Below, piece after piece: positions 37,354 through 46,412 of a DNA stretch of 64,000 nucleotides. The stretch covers positions 1 to 64,000 of the forward strand of contig JBIKXS010000015.1 of assembly GCA_044355655.1 (NCBI GenBank), written 5' to 3'. Below the pieces are notes generated by a model that was not told the origin of the DNA, searched no databases, and worked only from the letters and a program-made list of their open reading frames with translations. The first letter of the stretch is position 1; every line of letters starts with the position of its first letter. This DNA is from UBA3064 sp023258775. Lineage in GTDB: Bacteria > Pseudomonadota > Gammaproteobacteria > Burkholderiales > Burkholderiaceae_E. The position numbers and the translations under genes were made by a program.

Positions 37354-37725
37354 GGTCTGCGAACGCTCGAAACAGCGACGTTTAAACCAGTCAATCGGTT
37401 CATCGGGACTCCAATCTCCGCTTGAGGTCTCATCGTTCACGCATTTTCCGCTCGAATCCGGGGGCGAGCAAATTCAGGGGCTGTGCATGCTTACAGCATC
37501 TGCGAAAATCATGCACAATTTCTGTGGATAACTCTGTGCAAAGCCTGACTTGATCGGGTCCAAGGGCTTGAAATCTCAGGGCTTGCATGGTTTGCTGAAA
37601 AATTAGTCAAAAAAAATCCCATAAAAATCAATGATTTACTATATTTATCGGGGCTTTTCTAGGGCATATTTGCCCTTTACCCCGGGAATGCCGAAGTTGT
37701 GGAAAGAATTCTCAAGGAAAGCCCG
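37354..37725. other. Divergent intergenic region between exbB and xseA
   Basis: No protein gene fits here apart from the possible 29-codon extension of exbB. The left half contains a perfect DnaA-box sequence on the minus strand (TGTGGATAA at 37523-37531), flanked by inverted TGTGCA-type half-sites at 37482-37489, 37510-37517 and 37535-37540. The right half (about 37595-37675) is AT-rich and holds a possible -10 element TATATT at 37640. It must supply the promoters for both operons. Confidence 0.6.
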
Positions 37726-39024
37726 ATGAATCAGGGTTTCCGCGACATGGCAGGCGAATCAATCGGCACTTTCTCCCCAAAAACCCCCGAGATACTCGGT
37801 GTTTCTGAATTGCTGCGTCGGGTTGCTAACGCGCTTGAGCGACAATTTCCCTTGCTTCGAGTCCGCGGCGAAATCTCCAATTTGAGCATTGCGAGTAGCG
37901 GCCATGTTTACTTCAGTCTGAAAGATCGCCAATCACAGATTCGCTGCGTGATGTTTCGCGCCAAAGCTCAATTGATCGCTTTCAGACCGAAAGAGGGCGA
38001 CTTGGTGGATGTCTTGGCTCAGTTGAGTCTTTATGAACCCCGCGGTGACATGCAATTGCAGATCGAACAAATGCGCCCCGCCGGACAGGGCGACTTGCAA
38101 TTGCAGTTTTTGCGCTTGAAACAAAAGCTCCAGGCCGAGGGCTTGTTCGACCAACATCGAAAGCGCGTGCCGCCAGCTATTCCGAAAGCGATTGGGGTCA
38201 TCACATCATTGCAGGCTGCAGCCCTTCGCGATGTGCTCGCAACCCTTGCGCAACGCATGCCTTCGATACCGGTCGTAATTTATCCAGCATCGGTGCAAGG
38301 CATCGCGGCCCCCAAAGCCTTGATCGAAGCCCTAAGGATTGCTAATGAGCGTAAGGATTGCGAGGTCTTGCTGCTGGTACGAGGTGGGGGTTCGATTGAG
38401 GACCTTTGGGCTTTCAACGACGAGGCACTCGCTCGAAGCATTGCTGCAAGCGAGCTTCCGCTAATTGCTGGTATCGGCCATGAAAGCGATGTAACGATTG
38501 CAGATTTTGCAGCAGATTTGCGAGCACCAACGCCAACCGCGGCCGCGATGCAAGCATGTCCGACCTGGCAAAGCCTTGAACGGCAACTGCAACATCATCT
38601 CCAAGCGATGGCGCTTCGCTGGCATGCTTGCCTGAGACGCTTTGAGCAGCAAACTGATCACTTGTCGCGGCAGATCAAAGCGCCTTCCCAGCGATTGCAA
38701 GAACGTGGCGAATCCTTGCGCCGGCTTAGCGATCGCTTGCGCCCACCGTCGATCGATCGCTTAACTCAGCGTCTTGAGGGGCAGGGCCAGGCCCTAGGTG
38801 TTGCGCTGGAAAAGGCGATGAAAGCAAGAGAAATCGCCTTAGACATGTTTGCTAAACAATTGGCTTTGCTAAGTCCGGAACGTGTGCTTGAGCGCGGTTA
38901 CGCAATCGCGCTCGACAAACAAGGGCATGTGGTGGGCGATGCCAGTTTGCTCAAGCCAGGCCATTTGCTCGATCTGCGGCTTGCCAAAGGGACCGTCGAA
39001 GTTGCGGTGAAGGCCACCCGTTGA
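37726..39024 (+). CDS. xseA: Exodeoxyribonuclease VII large subunit
   Basis: Catalytic subunit of exonuclease VII, 432 residues. The N-terminal OB fold (about 20-120) has RVRGEISNLSIASSGHVYF; the catalytic domain has the conserved GVITSLQAAALRDV, RGGGSIEDLWAFNDE and GIGHESDVTIADFAAD. A coiled-coil-rich segment follows and the C-terminus ends with LERGYAIAL. The start is the ATG at 37726 after AAGGAAAG; a GTG nine codons upstream is less well placed. xseB is elsewhere in this window. Confidence 0.95.
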   Translation: MNQGFRDMAGESIGTFSPKTPEILGVSELLRRVANALERQFPLLRVRGEISNLSIASSGHVYFSLKDRQSQIRCVMFRAKAQLIAFRPKEGDLVDVLAQLSLYEPRGDMQLQIEQMRPAGQGDLQLQFLRLKQKLQAEGLFDQHRKRVPPAIPKAIGVITSLQAAALRDVLATLAQRMPSIPVVIYPASVQGIAAPKALIEALRIANERKDCEVLLLVRGGGSIEDLWAFNDEALARSIAASELPLIAGIGHESDVTIADFAADLRAPTPTAAAMQACPTWQSLERQLQHHLQAMALRWHACLRRFEQQTDHLSRQIKAPSQRLQERGESLRRLSDRLRPPSIDRLTQRLEGQGQALGVALEKAMKAREIALDMFAKQLALLSPERVLERGYAIALDKQGHVVGDASLLKPGHLLDLRLAKGTVEVAVKATR

Positions 39025-39055
39025 TCAGAGGCAAGCTGCGCCAGCCTGAAGAGGG

Positions 39056-39577
39056 CTATGGCGTACCGAAAAGTTTTTGGTTTCCGATGCGGCTTCCTTC
39101 TCGGATGCCCTTGCGAGCAAACCAGCCTTGTTCCATTTCGAGGGCAAAGCGAACCGGTTCCCTGGCGCAATGACTTTTTTCGCTTAGCGCCTGCATGTCG
39201 GCGATATTGGTAATGGTCCCGTCGTCGCGTAGAAAAGCAATGCTCAATGGCAATGGTGTGTTCTTCATCCAAAAACAATAAGGAGACGCTTGCTGAAAAA
39301 TAAAGAGCATGCCGTGGTTGGGTGCAAGTTGTTCGCGAAACATCAATCCCTTTGAGCGGGTTTCGTCGTCGGTTGCAAGCTCGGCAATGATCCGATGCAT
39401 GCCCGCACGTAGTTCAATTTGCGGCAGGATTGGGTTGCGGTCCCTTGCCAGTGCAGGTGGACACAACAAATAAAGGGCGCAGATGGTTATAGCAAAAAAA
39501 AGAAAGCCCTGACGAAAAGTACGGTCGACTTGCTGCAAGCGAGCTTGGGAAAAGTTCAAACTTGAAAATTCGCCCAT
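39056..39577 (-). CDS. DUF192 family exported protein
   Basis: A 173-residue protein. Residues 21-45 form a hydrophobic signal segment (GFLFFAITICALYLLCP) followed by a likely cleavage near ALARD. The mature domain is DUF192: RSKGLMFREQLAPNHGMLFIF, then YCFWMKNTPLPLSIAFL and the closing VRFALEMEQGWF. The function is unknown. The start is the ATG at 39577, preceded by GGAAGA. An intrinsic terminator hairpin ends only about 24 bp upstream, so expression may depend on read-through or a promoter inside it. It is convergent with xseA. Confidence 0.88.
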   Translation of the reverse strand: MGEFSSLNFSQARLQQVDRTFRQGFLFFAITICALYLLCPPALARDRNPILPQIELRAGMHRIIAELATDDETRSKGLMFREQLAPNHGMLFIFQQASPYCFWMKNTPLPLSIAFLRDDGTITNIADMQALSEKSHCAREPVRFALEMEQGWFARKGIREGSRIGNQKLFGTP

Positions 39578-39598
39578 CCGATCTTCCAAAAAGTAGCC

Positions 39599-39626
39599 AT
39601 AAAAAAAGGCAGGGTGAACCTGCCTT
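39599..39626 (-). terminator. Intrinsic terminator (stem GGCAGG/CCTGCC)
   Basis: On the minus strand, AAGGCAGG, a five-base loop and CCTGCCTT form an 8-bp stem followed by a run of T. It lies downstream of the small exported protein gene and immediately before the DUF192 leader. Confidence 0.75.
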
Positions 39627-39644
39627 CGAAAACCAAAAAGCAAA

Positions 39645-39671
39645 AACAAAAAGCGACCTAATGGCCGCCTT
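39645..39671 (-). terminator. Possible first terminator after the small exported protein gene
   Basis: On the minus strand GCGGCC, loop ATTA and GGTCGC pair with one G-U, followed by TTTTTG. It begins a few bases after the stop codon of the 38-residue gene. The weaker of two hairpins in tandem. Confidence 0.5.
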
Positions 39672-39675
39672 TTGA

Positions 39676-39792
39676 TTACTTCTTCTGCTCTTTCTTCGCG
39701 TCGGCTTTCTTGTCGTCTTTCTTGGCATCAGCAGCGTAAGCAGCGCCAACAGCAAACAGGCTGGCCATCAGGATAGCGATCAGTTTCTTCAT
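39676..39792 (-). CDS. Small exported Lys/Asp/Ala-rich protein (38 residues)
   Basis: A complete short gene: ATG at 39792 after a strong AGAGGAAATC, stop TAA at 39676. The first 20 residues are a textbook signal peptide (MKKLIAILMASLFAVGAAYA), with a likely signal-peptidase I site after AYA. The mature part is only about 18 residues, made almost entirely of Ala, Asp and Lys with Glu and Gln (ADAKKDDKKADAKKEQKK). Similar short Lys-rich exported proteins are frequent in Burkholderiales but have no assigned function. It has its own palindromic upstream element and terminators, so it looks like an independent transcription unit. Confidence 0.85.
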   Translation of the reverse strand: MKKLIAILMASLFAVGAAYAADAKKDDKKADAKKEQKK

Positions 39793-39819
39793 GATTTCCT
39801 CTTCTTGGAAAGTTGACAT

Positions 39820-39833
39820 TGACCAAGTGGTCA
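39820..39833. promoter_or_regulatory. Operator-like palindrome upstream of the small exported protein gene
   Basis: TGACCAAGTGGTCA is an inverted repeat with 6-bp arms and a 2-bp centre, located about 28 bp upstream of the ATG. Its position in the promoter or leader suggests a repressor site, but the regulator is unknown. Confidence 0.45.
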
Positions 39834-39968
39834 CTAGCTTCAACGTTCAGCAAATGCTTTGGTTGACAGCAGTTGGTGAGTGTAATGTTCTAAGTTCGGC
39901 TTGCCCATGGCCTGTAGGGAAAGCGCAACACCCAGCCCCGACTTGAAGGAAGTGAAGAATAAACATCG

Positions 39969-39999
39969 AAAAAAAACCGGCCAAAGGGCCGGTTTTTTT
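39969..39999 (-). terminator. Bidirectional intrinsic terminator after cspA
   Basis: CCGGCC, loop AAAG, GGCCGG, with A runs before and T runs after, gives a strong GC stem with T tails in both directions. It is placed about 20 bp after the cspA stop. Confidence 0.9.
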
Positions 40000-40017
40000 G
40001 GGCAATTAAGCGACCGT

Positions 40018-40224
40018 TCAGGTGGGAGCCTGAATATTGGATGCCTGTTTCCCTTTCGGACCCTGGACCACGTCAAACTGCACACGCTGTCCTTCTTTCA
40101 GCGTACGAAATCCGTTCATTTGGATTGCTGAAAAATGCGCAAACAAATCTTCACCGCCCTCATCAGGCGTGATAAAGCCAAAACCTTTGGCGTCATTGAA
40201 CCACTTCACCGTACCGGTCGCCAT
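40018..40224 (-). CDS. cspA: Cold-shock family protein
   Basis: A 68-residue single cold-shock domain that binds single-stranded nucleic acid. RNP1 (KGFGFI) and RNP2 (DLFAHFSAI) are present. The start is the ATG at 40224 ([17 protein letters not shown]), the canonical family start; an ATG at 40236 lies four codons upstream. The region up to the clpS gene (about 275 bp) gives room for the long 5' leader typical of cold-shock mRNAs, though no specific element was identified. It ends at a strong terminator. Confidence 0.94.
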   Translation of the reverse strand: MATGTVKWFNDAKGFGFITPDEGGEDLFAHFSAIQMNGFRTLKEGQRVQFDVVQGPKGKQASNIQAPT

Positions 40225-40499
40225 TGCAAAACCCATCCATCAAAAAGACTTCAAAACATCCCGATCGAATGATCGAAAACTGATACGTGCAAGGAAAAAC
40301 CCTTGAACACTCAGGGATTCTCTGATCTAAAACTCGAAACGTCAAGTCCGAAAGGCTTCTCGAAGCGTCTTTTGCCTCATTCCAAGCACTTTTTTAAATA
40401 ACTTCGGGTTTTCATTTGCGGTTTATGACAGGAAAACAACAATTAATTCGATCCAATCTGCGCCACCGAAAGCGCTCGCTCCGGCTTAAAATCACCGCT

Positions 40500-40808
40500 A
40501 TGCCAAATTCAAATTCACCAGGTCTGGTCCTTGAAAAACAGGAAGCCAAGACCAAACCGCCGCCCATGTACCAGGTCGTTCTGCTTAATGACGACTACAC
40601 GCCCATGGAATTTGTGATCCTAGTCCTGCAAAAGTTCTTTAAGATGGGACGTGAGAAGGCAACGCATGTCATGCTGAAGGTACACCGAGAGGGTAAAGGG
40701 ATCTGCGGGTTGTTCCCTCGCGATATTGCGGCCACCAAGGTCGAACAAGTTTGTAGTTTTGCAAGGCAGCATCAGCATCCGCTGCAGTGCGTGATGGAGG
40801 AAGCATGA
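40500..40808 (+). CDS. clpS: ATP-dependent Clp protease adaptor ClpS
   Basis: A 102-residue adaptor that delivers N-degron substrates to ClpAP. The conserved core [17 protein letters not shown], followed by LQKFF and the VHREGKG stretch, is intact. The ATG at 40500 is used; a longer upstream reading lacks family similarity. Its TGA stop overlaps the clpA ATG (ATGA), so the two are translationally coupled. Confidence 0.96.
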   Translation: MPNSNSPGLVLEKQEAKTKPPPMYQVVLLNDDYTPMEFVILVLQKFFKMGREKATHVMLKVHREGKGICGLFPRDIAATKVEQVCSFARQHQHPLQCVMEEA

Positions 40809-43135
40809 TCGCTCAGGAATTAGAAGTCAGTCTGCATATGGCCTTTGTTGAGGCCAGACAGCAGCGCCATGAATTTATTACCGTCGAGCATTTATTGCTT
40901 GCGCTACTTGATAACCCATCGGCGGCGGAAGTGCTTCGCGCGTGCGCAGCCAATATTGAAGATTTGAGAAAAAATCTCACAGGGTTTATCAAAGAAAACA
41001 CGCCCGTTGTGCCGGGCACAGACGATATTGATACCCAGCCAACCTTGGGTTTCCAACGAGTGATTCAACGTGCCATCATGCATGTGCAGTCGACCTCAAA
41101 TGGGAAAAAAGAGGTTACCGGGGCCAATGTCCTGGTGGCAATTTTTGGTGAGAAAGACTCTCACGCGGTCTACTACCTGCACCAGCAAGGGATCACCCGG
41201 CTCGATGTAGTGAACTACATCTCGCATGGCATCACCAAGGCACCCCAATCGAAAGAGCAGGGCCAGGAAGAGGCCAAGCAGGGCGAAGGTGAAGAGCAGG
41301 CAACGGCCGCGCAGCCTGGTCAACCCAATGCGCTAGACCAATTCACCAACAACCTCAACGCTGCAGCCAAGGAAGGTCGGATCGATCCGCTGATCGGCCG
41401 TGAAGCTGAAGTTGAACGGGTTATCCAGATTCTGTGTCGTCGTCGAAAAAACAATCCCTTGCTTGTTGGTGAAGCGGGCGTTGGCAAGACGGCAATCGCT
41501 GAGGGTTTGGCTTTTCGGATCACGCAAAAGGAAGTGCCCGAGATTCTTGGCGATGCCACGGTTTATGCCCTCGACATGGGCTCACTTTTGGCTGGCACGA
41601 AATATCGCGGCGACTTTGAACAGCGACTTAAGCTGGTGCTGAAACAACTCAAGGCAATTCCTAACGGAATTTTGTTTATCGATGAGATTCATACGCTGAT
41701 CGGCGCAGGGTCTGCCTCAGGTGGCACGTTGGACGCATCAAACCTGTTAAAGCCTGCGCTTTCTTCGGGCCAATTAAAGTGCATCGGGGCAACAACCTTC
41801 ACCGAGTATCGAGGTATTTTCGAAAAAGACCATGCCTTATCAAGACGCTTTCAGAAAATCGATGTGGGTGAGCCCTCGATTGAGCAAACCGTGCAAATTC
41901 TGCGCGGCCTGAAATCGCGTTTTGAAGAGCATCACAGTGTGAAGTACTCCGCGGCAGCCCTCTCTGCAGCGGCAGAACTGTCAGCCAAATACATTAACGA
42001 TCGCCACCTACCCGATAAAGCAATTGATGTTATTGACGAGGCCGGCGCAGCCCAACGAATTCTTCCCAAAAGCAAACAAAAGCGCACAATCGGCAAGTTG
42101 GAAATCGAGGATATCGTTGCAAAAATTGCAAGAATTCCGCCGGCGTCGGTGTCCTCTGATGACAGAAGCAAACTGCAGCACTTACATCGCGACCTCACCA
42201 ACACGGTGTTTGGGCAAGATGCGGCTATTGAGGCTCTAGCGGCTGCCATCAAGATGGCGCGTTCGGGGCTGGGCAAACCAGAAAAGCCCATCGGATCCTT
42301 CCTCTTTTCTGGGCCAACAGGCGTTGGAAAAACCGAGGTAGCGCGTCAACTCGCCTTCATTCTTGGCATTGAACTGATTCGCTTTGATATGTCGGAATAT
42401 ATGGAGCGTCATGCGGTATCCCGACTTATCGGAGCCCCTCCAGGTTACGTAGGTTTTGATCAGGGCGGTCTGCTTACCGAGGCGATTACTAAAAAGCCAC
42501 ATGCGGTTCTCTTACTCGATGAGATCGAGAAAGCGCACCCTGACGTGTTCAACATCTTGCTCCAAGTGATGGATCACGGCACGCTCACTGATAATAACGG
42601 GCGGAAAGCTGATTTCCGTAACGTTATTATTATAATGACAACCAATGCGGGTGCTGCTGATTTACAAAAGCGTTCGATTGGCTTCTCGAATAACAAGGCA
42701 GCAGGCGATGAGATGGCAGAAATCAAGCGTTTGTTCACGCCTGAGTTTCGCAATCGCCTTGATTCGATCATCAGTTTTAGCGCGCTCGATGAGCAAATCA
42801 TCTTACGGGTGGTTGATAAATTCTTAATGCAACTTGAAGAGCAATTGCATGAGAAAAAGGTCGAGGCAGTCTTCACAGAAAAGCTTCGAGCCTACCTTGC
42901 TAAGAAGGGATTTGACCCATTGATGGGTGCAAGGCCGATGCAACGCCTGATTCAGGACACGATTCGCCGGGCACTCGCCGATGAGCTGCTCTTTGGACGC
43001 TTGGTGCAAGGCGGCAGGGTAACTGTCGATGTTGATGAAGCCGACGAGGTCAAACTATCAATTGCTGGTGCAGGGGATTCAGCGAAACCCTCGTCTGATG
43101 CAGGCGAGGAAGCACCCGAGGTACTTTCGGTCTGA
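40805..43135 (+). CDS. clpA: ATP-dependent Clp protease ATP-binding subunit ClpA
   Basis: The unfoldase of ClpAP, 776 residues. It has an N-terminal Clp repeat domain for ClpS, a D1 AAA module with Walker A GEAGVGKT, and a D2 module with GPTGVGKT. The C-terminal tail after the D2 small domain is Ser/Glu-rich. The start is fixed by the ATGA overlap with clpS and by GGAGGAAGC upstream. Confidence 0.96.
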   Translation: MIAQELEVSLHMAFVEARQQRHEFITVEHLLLALLDNPSAAEVLRACAANIEDLRKNLTGFIKENTPVVPGTDDIDTQPTLGFQRVIQRAIMHVQSTSNGKKEVTGANVLVAIFGEKDSHAVYYLHQQGITRLDVVNYISHGITKAPQSKEQGQEEAKQGEGEEQATAAQPGQPNALDQFTNNLNAAAKEGRIDPLIGREAEVERVIQILCRRRKNNPLLVGEAGVGKTAIAEGLAFRITQKEVPEILGDATVYALDMGSLLAGTKYRGDFEQRLKLVLKQLKAIPNGILFIDEIHTLIGAGSASGGTLDASNLLKPALSSGQLKCIGATTFTEYRGIFEKDHALSRRFQKIDVGEPSIEQTVQILRGLKSRFEEHHSVKYSAAALSAAAELSAKYINDRHLPDKAIDVIDEAGAAQRILPKSKQKRTIGKLEIEDIVAKIARIPPASVSSDDRSKLQHLHRDLTNTVFGQDAAIEALAAAIKMARSGLGKPEKPIGSFLFSGPTGVGKTEVARQLAFILGIELIRFDMSEYMERHAVSRLIGAPPGYVGFDQGGLLTEAITKKPHAVLLLDEIEKAHPDVFNILLQVMDHGTLTDNNGRKADFRNVIIIMTTNAGAADLQKRSIGFSNNKAAGDEMAEIKRLFTPEFRNRLDSIISFSALDEQIILRVVDKFLMQLEEQLHEKKVEAVFTEKLRAYLAKKGFDPLMGARPMQRLIQDTIRRALADELLFGRLVQGGRVTVDVDEADEVKLSIAGAGDSAKPSSDAGEEAPEVLSV

Positions 43136-43240
43136 TCTTTTTGCTTGGCAGTGCAGGAGTTTTTTCGATTCGAGCTTGTTGTTGGGAAGCGCCGAACCCT
43201 GTTCGGCGGACTATTTTTATAACGAAGAAAGGGGGCGATC

Positions 43241-43561
43241 ATGAATAAGCGCTGGCTAAGTCGTGCCGTAGGGGCGGTTGGATTGGTCATGGCCATCGGG
43301 CCTGGTGCTGTTTGGGCGAGTTCGGTTTCTGGAAGTGGTGCTGCATTAGCCGCAAATTGTGCCAACTGCCATGGCACGGCTGGCCGGGCCATGGGTGCGA
43401 TGCCTGCGCTTGCTGGGCAACCCAAGTCTTATTTGGTCGAGCAAATGAAGGCTTTCAAGGAAGGGCGACGTTCGGGAACGATTATGCATCAACTTGCAAA
43501 AGGTTATACCGATGAGCAAATTGAAGCGATGTCAGCTTATTTGTCCGAGCAAAAGCGCTAA
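43241..43561 (+). CDS. Monohaem cytochrome c, sulfide dehydrogenase cytochrome subunit-like
   Basis: A 106-residue exported cytochrome c. A signal peptide (about residues 1-26, ending near VWA-SS) is followed by the haem site CANCH and a distal Met in YLVEQMKAF or the MHQLAKGYT region. The C-terminal helix ALA-type ending TDEQIEAMSAYLSEQ is typical of class I. It lies 21 bp before the FAD subunit gene, an arrangement seen for flavocytochrome c sulfide dehydrogenase (FccA-FccB). Confidence 0.88.
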   Translation: MNKRWLSRAVGAVGLVMAIGPGAVWASSVSGSGAALAANCANCHGTAGRAMGAMPALAGQPKSYLVEQMKAFKEGRRSGTIMHQLAKGYTDEQIEAMSAYLSEQKR

Positions 43562-43582
43562 GAACACACGGGGAGCATCAAC

Positions 43583-44917
43583 ATGATAAAAAACAAAAAT
43601 TTCTACGCTGAAGAAACTCAGACTCAGTTCGTCAGTCGCCGTCGTTTTGCCAAGGCAATCGGTGTTGCAGGTGCGGCTGGAATGCTTGCAAGTTGCGCAG
43701 GGATGGGCGATGCAGCGAGCACTAAAAAGCTCGGCCGCGTTGCTGTGGTTGGTGCAGGCTATGGCGGTGCCACCGCAGCGCGTTATCTCAAGATGTGGGG
43801 TGGTGCTTCGGTCGACGTTGTGCTCTATGACAGAGCGCCACAATTTATATCTTGCCCGCTATCGAACCTGGTTGTTGGGGGTTCACGCAAAATTGCTGAT
43901 TTGACAGTCTCTTATCAGGGTTTAAAGGACAGCGGTATCTTGGTGCTTCAGGATGAAGTCACCGCGCTCGACCCTGCAAAGCGTCGCTTGTCGTTTAAGA
44001 AATTTCAGGACCAAACTTTCGATCGCATTATTGTGTCGCCCGGCATTGATTTCATGTTCGATCAGATTCAGGGGTTCGGTGCTGAAGCGCAAAAGACCGT
44101 GATGCATGCCTGGAAGGCTGGCGAGCAAACCATGACCTTGCGTCAACAACTCGAAGCTATGCCTAATGGTGGTGTGGTTGTGATGTCGATTCCCATGGCG
44201 CCTTATCGCTGCCCACCGGGTCCTTATGAGCGTGTTTGTCAGATTGCCCACTACATCAAGACTGCAAAGCCCAAGTCAAAAATTATTGTGCTCGATGCCA
44301 ATGCGGAAATCATTTCCAAGAAGGGCTTGTTCACAAAAGCCTTCGAAGGGCCCTACAAAGGCCTTATCGAGTATCGCCCAAATAGCAGAGTCACCGAACT
44401 CGATGCCGCCTCAAAAACTGTAACCACAGAGCTTGGCGATCGCGTGAAGGCCGATGTTCTAAATGTGATACCGCCTCAGCGTGCAGGCGACTTGGTCGTA
44501 AAGGCCGGTCTTGCCAACGCTAATAATCGCTGGGCTAGCGTGGATTGGTTAAGCATGGAGTCAACTGCTGCCAAAGGTATTCATGTTCTGGGTGATGCAA
44601 CCTTTCCCGCGCCTACGATGCCTAAGTCTGGCCATATGGCTAATCAACACGGCAAAACCGCAGCGGCCGCTGTGCTTGACCTGATGGCTGGTCGCGAGGT
44701 GAAGCCATCAACCATGGCTAATACCTGTTATAGCTTTATTGATGATCGTGATGTTGTGCACGTTGCCTCGGTTCATCAATACGATGCTGCACAAAAGACC
44801 ATGATTCCGGTTAAAGGTGCGGGCGGCTTGTCAACTGAGCCAACAGCCCTCGAGGGTAGTTATGCCAACGCTTGGGCGCAAAACATTTGGCGCGATATGT
44901 TTGACAAGATCGCTTAG
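43583..44917 (+). CDS. fccB: Flavocytochrome c sulfide dehydrogenase flavoprotein subunit
   Basis: A 444-residue FAD enzyme that oxidises sulfide in the periplasm and passes electrons to the cytochrome subunit. The Tat signal is SRRRFAKAIGVAGAAGM; the FAD site is VAVVGAGYGGATAARYL; FISCPLSNLVVGGS contains one conserved redox Cys and APYRCPPGPYERV the second. The last FAD motif is GIHVLGDATF. The final six codons including the stop are duplicated in tandem immediately downstream (18 bp). RBS GGGGAGC precedes the ATG. The same fold occurs in SoxF, an alternative name. Confidence 0.9.
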   Translation: MIKNKNFYAEETQTQFVSRRRFAKAIGVAGAAGMLASCAGMGDAASTKKLGRVAVVGAGYGGATAARYLKMWGGASVDVVLYDRAPQFISCPLSNLVVGGSRKIADLTVSYQGLKDSGILVLQDEVTALDPAKRRLSFKKFQDQTFDRIIVSPGIDFMFDQIQGFGAEAQKTVMHAWKAGEQTMTLRQQLEAMPNGGVVVMSIPMAPYRCPPGPYERVCQIAHYIKTAKPKSKIIVLDANAEIISKKGLFTKAFEGPYKGLIEYRPNSRVTELDAASKTVTTELGDRVKADVLNVIPPQRAGDLVVKAGLANANNRWASVDWLSMESTAAKGIHVLGDATFPAPTMPKSGHMANQHGKTAAAAVLDLMAGREVKPSTMANTCYSFIDDRDVVHVASVHQYDAAQKTMIPVKGAGGLSTEPTALEGSYANAWAQNIWRDMFDKIA

Positions 44918-44935
44918 TTTGACAAGATCGCTTGA
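44900..44935 (+). repeat. 18-bp in-frame duplication covering the fccB stop codon
   Basis: Two adjacent 18-bp units, TTTGACAAGATCGCTTAG and TTTGACAAGATCGCTTGA. Each encodes FDKIA and a stop (TAG then TGA). The second unit is in frame with fccB and lies just after the functional stop. Confidence 0.97.
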
Positions 44936-44987
44936 ATAGCACTCGAATCGACTTATTTGCCTCAATGAATGCGTCTCAGCTGACCCA

Positions 44988-45935
44988 ATGAACGCACTTG
45001 AGGGGTTGAGTCGCTACACAACGGTGGTCGCTGATACGGGGGACGTGAGCCTTATTGCCCGCTACCAGCCTCAGGATGCGACCACCAATCCTTCGCTGAT
45101 TTTGAAAGCTGTCGGTCTGGATAGTTATAAAGACTGGTTGGCAGAGGCTAAAAAGAACTCGTCGGTAAGTGGGCATGTGAGCGCGCTCGAAGATCGTGTC
45201 GATTCGCTACTTGTGCGTTTTGGGCAGGCTATCCTGAAAGTCATTCCAGGCCGGGTATCGACCGAAATCGATGCCCGACTGTCTTTTGATGTTGAGGCGA
45301 GCTTTGCCCGGGCCATGGCCATTGCAGAGCGTTACAACAATATCGGTATTCATAACGATCGATTTTTGATCAAGATTGCTTCAACCTGGGAAGGTATCGA
45401 GGCCGCGCGCCGGCTAGAGCGTGAGGGCATTCATTGCAATCTCACCTTACTATTTTCAATGGCGCAAGCCGCAGTGTGCGCTGACGCCGGTGTGCGGTTG
45501 ATTTCGCCTTTTGTGGGCCGTATCTACGACTGGTATCAGAAAAATAGCAATCAACTTCATCATCACGCGAGCGCTGATTTAGATCCAGGCGTGGCTTCGG
45601 TTCGCCGCATTTACCGATACTTCAGACAACATGGCTATAACACCGAGGTCATGGGGGCGAGTTTTCGAAATACGAGTCAAATTCTGGCTTTGGCCGGTTG
45701 TGATTTGCTCACCATTAGCCCTGATTTACTTGGCGCCTTGCAGCAAATGCCTGCCGCTGATTTAGATCTGGATTGGCGTTATCAGCAGCAGGACGATCCC
45801 AGCGAGAAGCTTAGCCTGACTGCGGCCCAATTCCGTTGGGCCATGAATGAAGACCCTATGGCATGCGACAAGCTTGCAGAAGGTATCCGAAGCTTCGCTG
45901 CTGATAGTCGAAAACTCGATGCTTTAGTTAACTAA
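44988..45935 (+). CDS. tal: Transaldolase
   Basis: Pentose-phosphate pathway enzyme transferring dihydroxyacetone units. The 315-residue protein has the family N-terminus [13 protein letters not shown] and the Schiff-base lysine in FLIKIAST. The dimeric TalB-like class is indicated by length and motifs. No strong Shine-Dalgarno sequence is visible. It overlaps the convergent dut gene by 4 bp. Confidence 0.95.
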   Translation: MNALEGLSRYTTVVADTGDVSLIARYQPQDATTNPSLILKAVGLDSYKDWLAEAKKNSSVSGHVSALEDRVDSLLVRFGQAILKVIPGRVSTEIDARLSFDVEASFARAMAIAERYNNIGIHNDRFLIKIASTWEGIEAARRLEREGIHCNLTLLFSMAQAAVCADAGVRLISPFVGRIYDWYQKNSNQLHHHASADLDPGVASVRRIYRYFRQHGYNTEVMGASFRNTSQILALAGCDLLTISPDLLGALQQMPAADLDLDWRYQQQDDPSEKLSLTAAQFRWAMNEDPMACDKLAEGIRSFAADSRKLDALVN

Positions 45936-46378
45936 ACAACACCTGTGCTTCCAAAGCCTGCTTCGCCACGCTTTGAAATCTCGAATTGATCGACCACCCG
46001 AAACTGTGCCTGCATCACAGGCACGATCATCATTTGTGCGATTCGCTCTAAAGGTTGGATGATGAATGTGACATCAGATCGGTTCCACAGCGGCACCATC
46101 AATTGACCCTGATAGTCTGAATCAATCAAGCCCACCAAATTTCCCAAGACAATGCCGTGCTTGAAGCCAAGACCTGAGCGCGGCATCACGAGGGCCGCGT
46201 AACCAGGGTTGGCGATATGTATGGCAATACCGGTCGGCATCAAGAAGTTCGCACCAGGATCAAGCTCAATTGCTTGCTCGATACAAGCCCTCAAATCAAG
46301 GCCTGCACTTCCCGGGGTTTGATAGGCAGGTAATTGTTCACGAATACGCTCATCGAGGATACGGAGGTCAACCAGCAT
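45932..46378 (-). CDS. dut: dUTP diphosphatase
   Basis: Hydrolyses dUTP to dUMP. The trimeric-type motifs are present in order: [39 protein letters not shown] and the C-terminal GEAGFGSTG. It has 148 residues from the ATG at 46378 (MLVDLRIL). It lies 34 bp after the coaBC stop on the same strand; the gene pair coaBC-dut is widespread in proteobacteria. Confidence 0.95.
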   Translation of the reverse strand: MLVDLRILDERIREQLPAYQTPGSAGLDLRACIEQAIELDPGANFLMPTGIAIHIANPGYAALVMPRSGLGFKHGIVLGNLVGLIDSDYQGQLMVPLWNRSDVTFIIQPLERIAQMMIVPVMQAQFRVVDQFEISKRGEAGFGSTGVV

Positions 46379-46412
46379 GTTCGCTTTGCTCCAAAGGGTA
46401 TGCGAGATCAAA

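Noticed and set aside
37482..37680. Possible replication origin
   Set aside because: Only one perfect DnaA box and no dnaA, dnaN, gyrB or rpmH genes nearby.
39840..40085. Minus-strand reading of 81 codons between the small exported gene and cspA
   Set aside because: It overlaps cspA and its terminator and lacks a ribosome-binding site.
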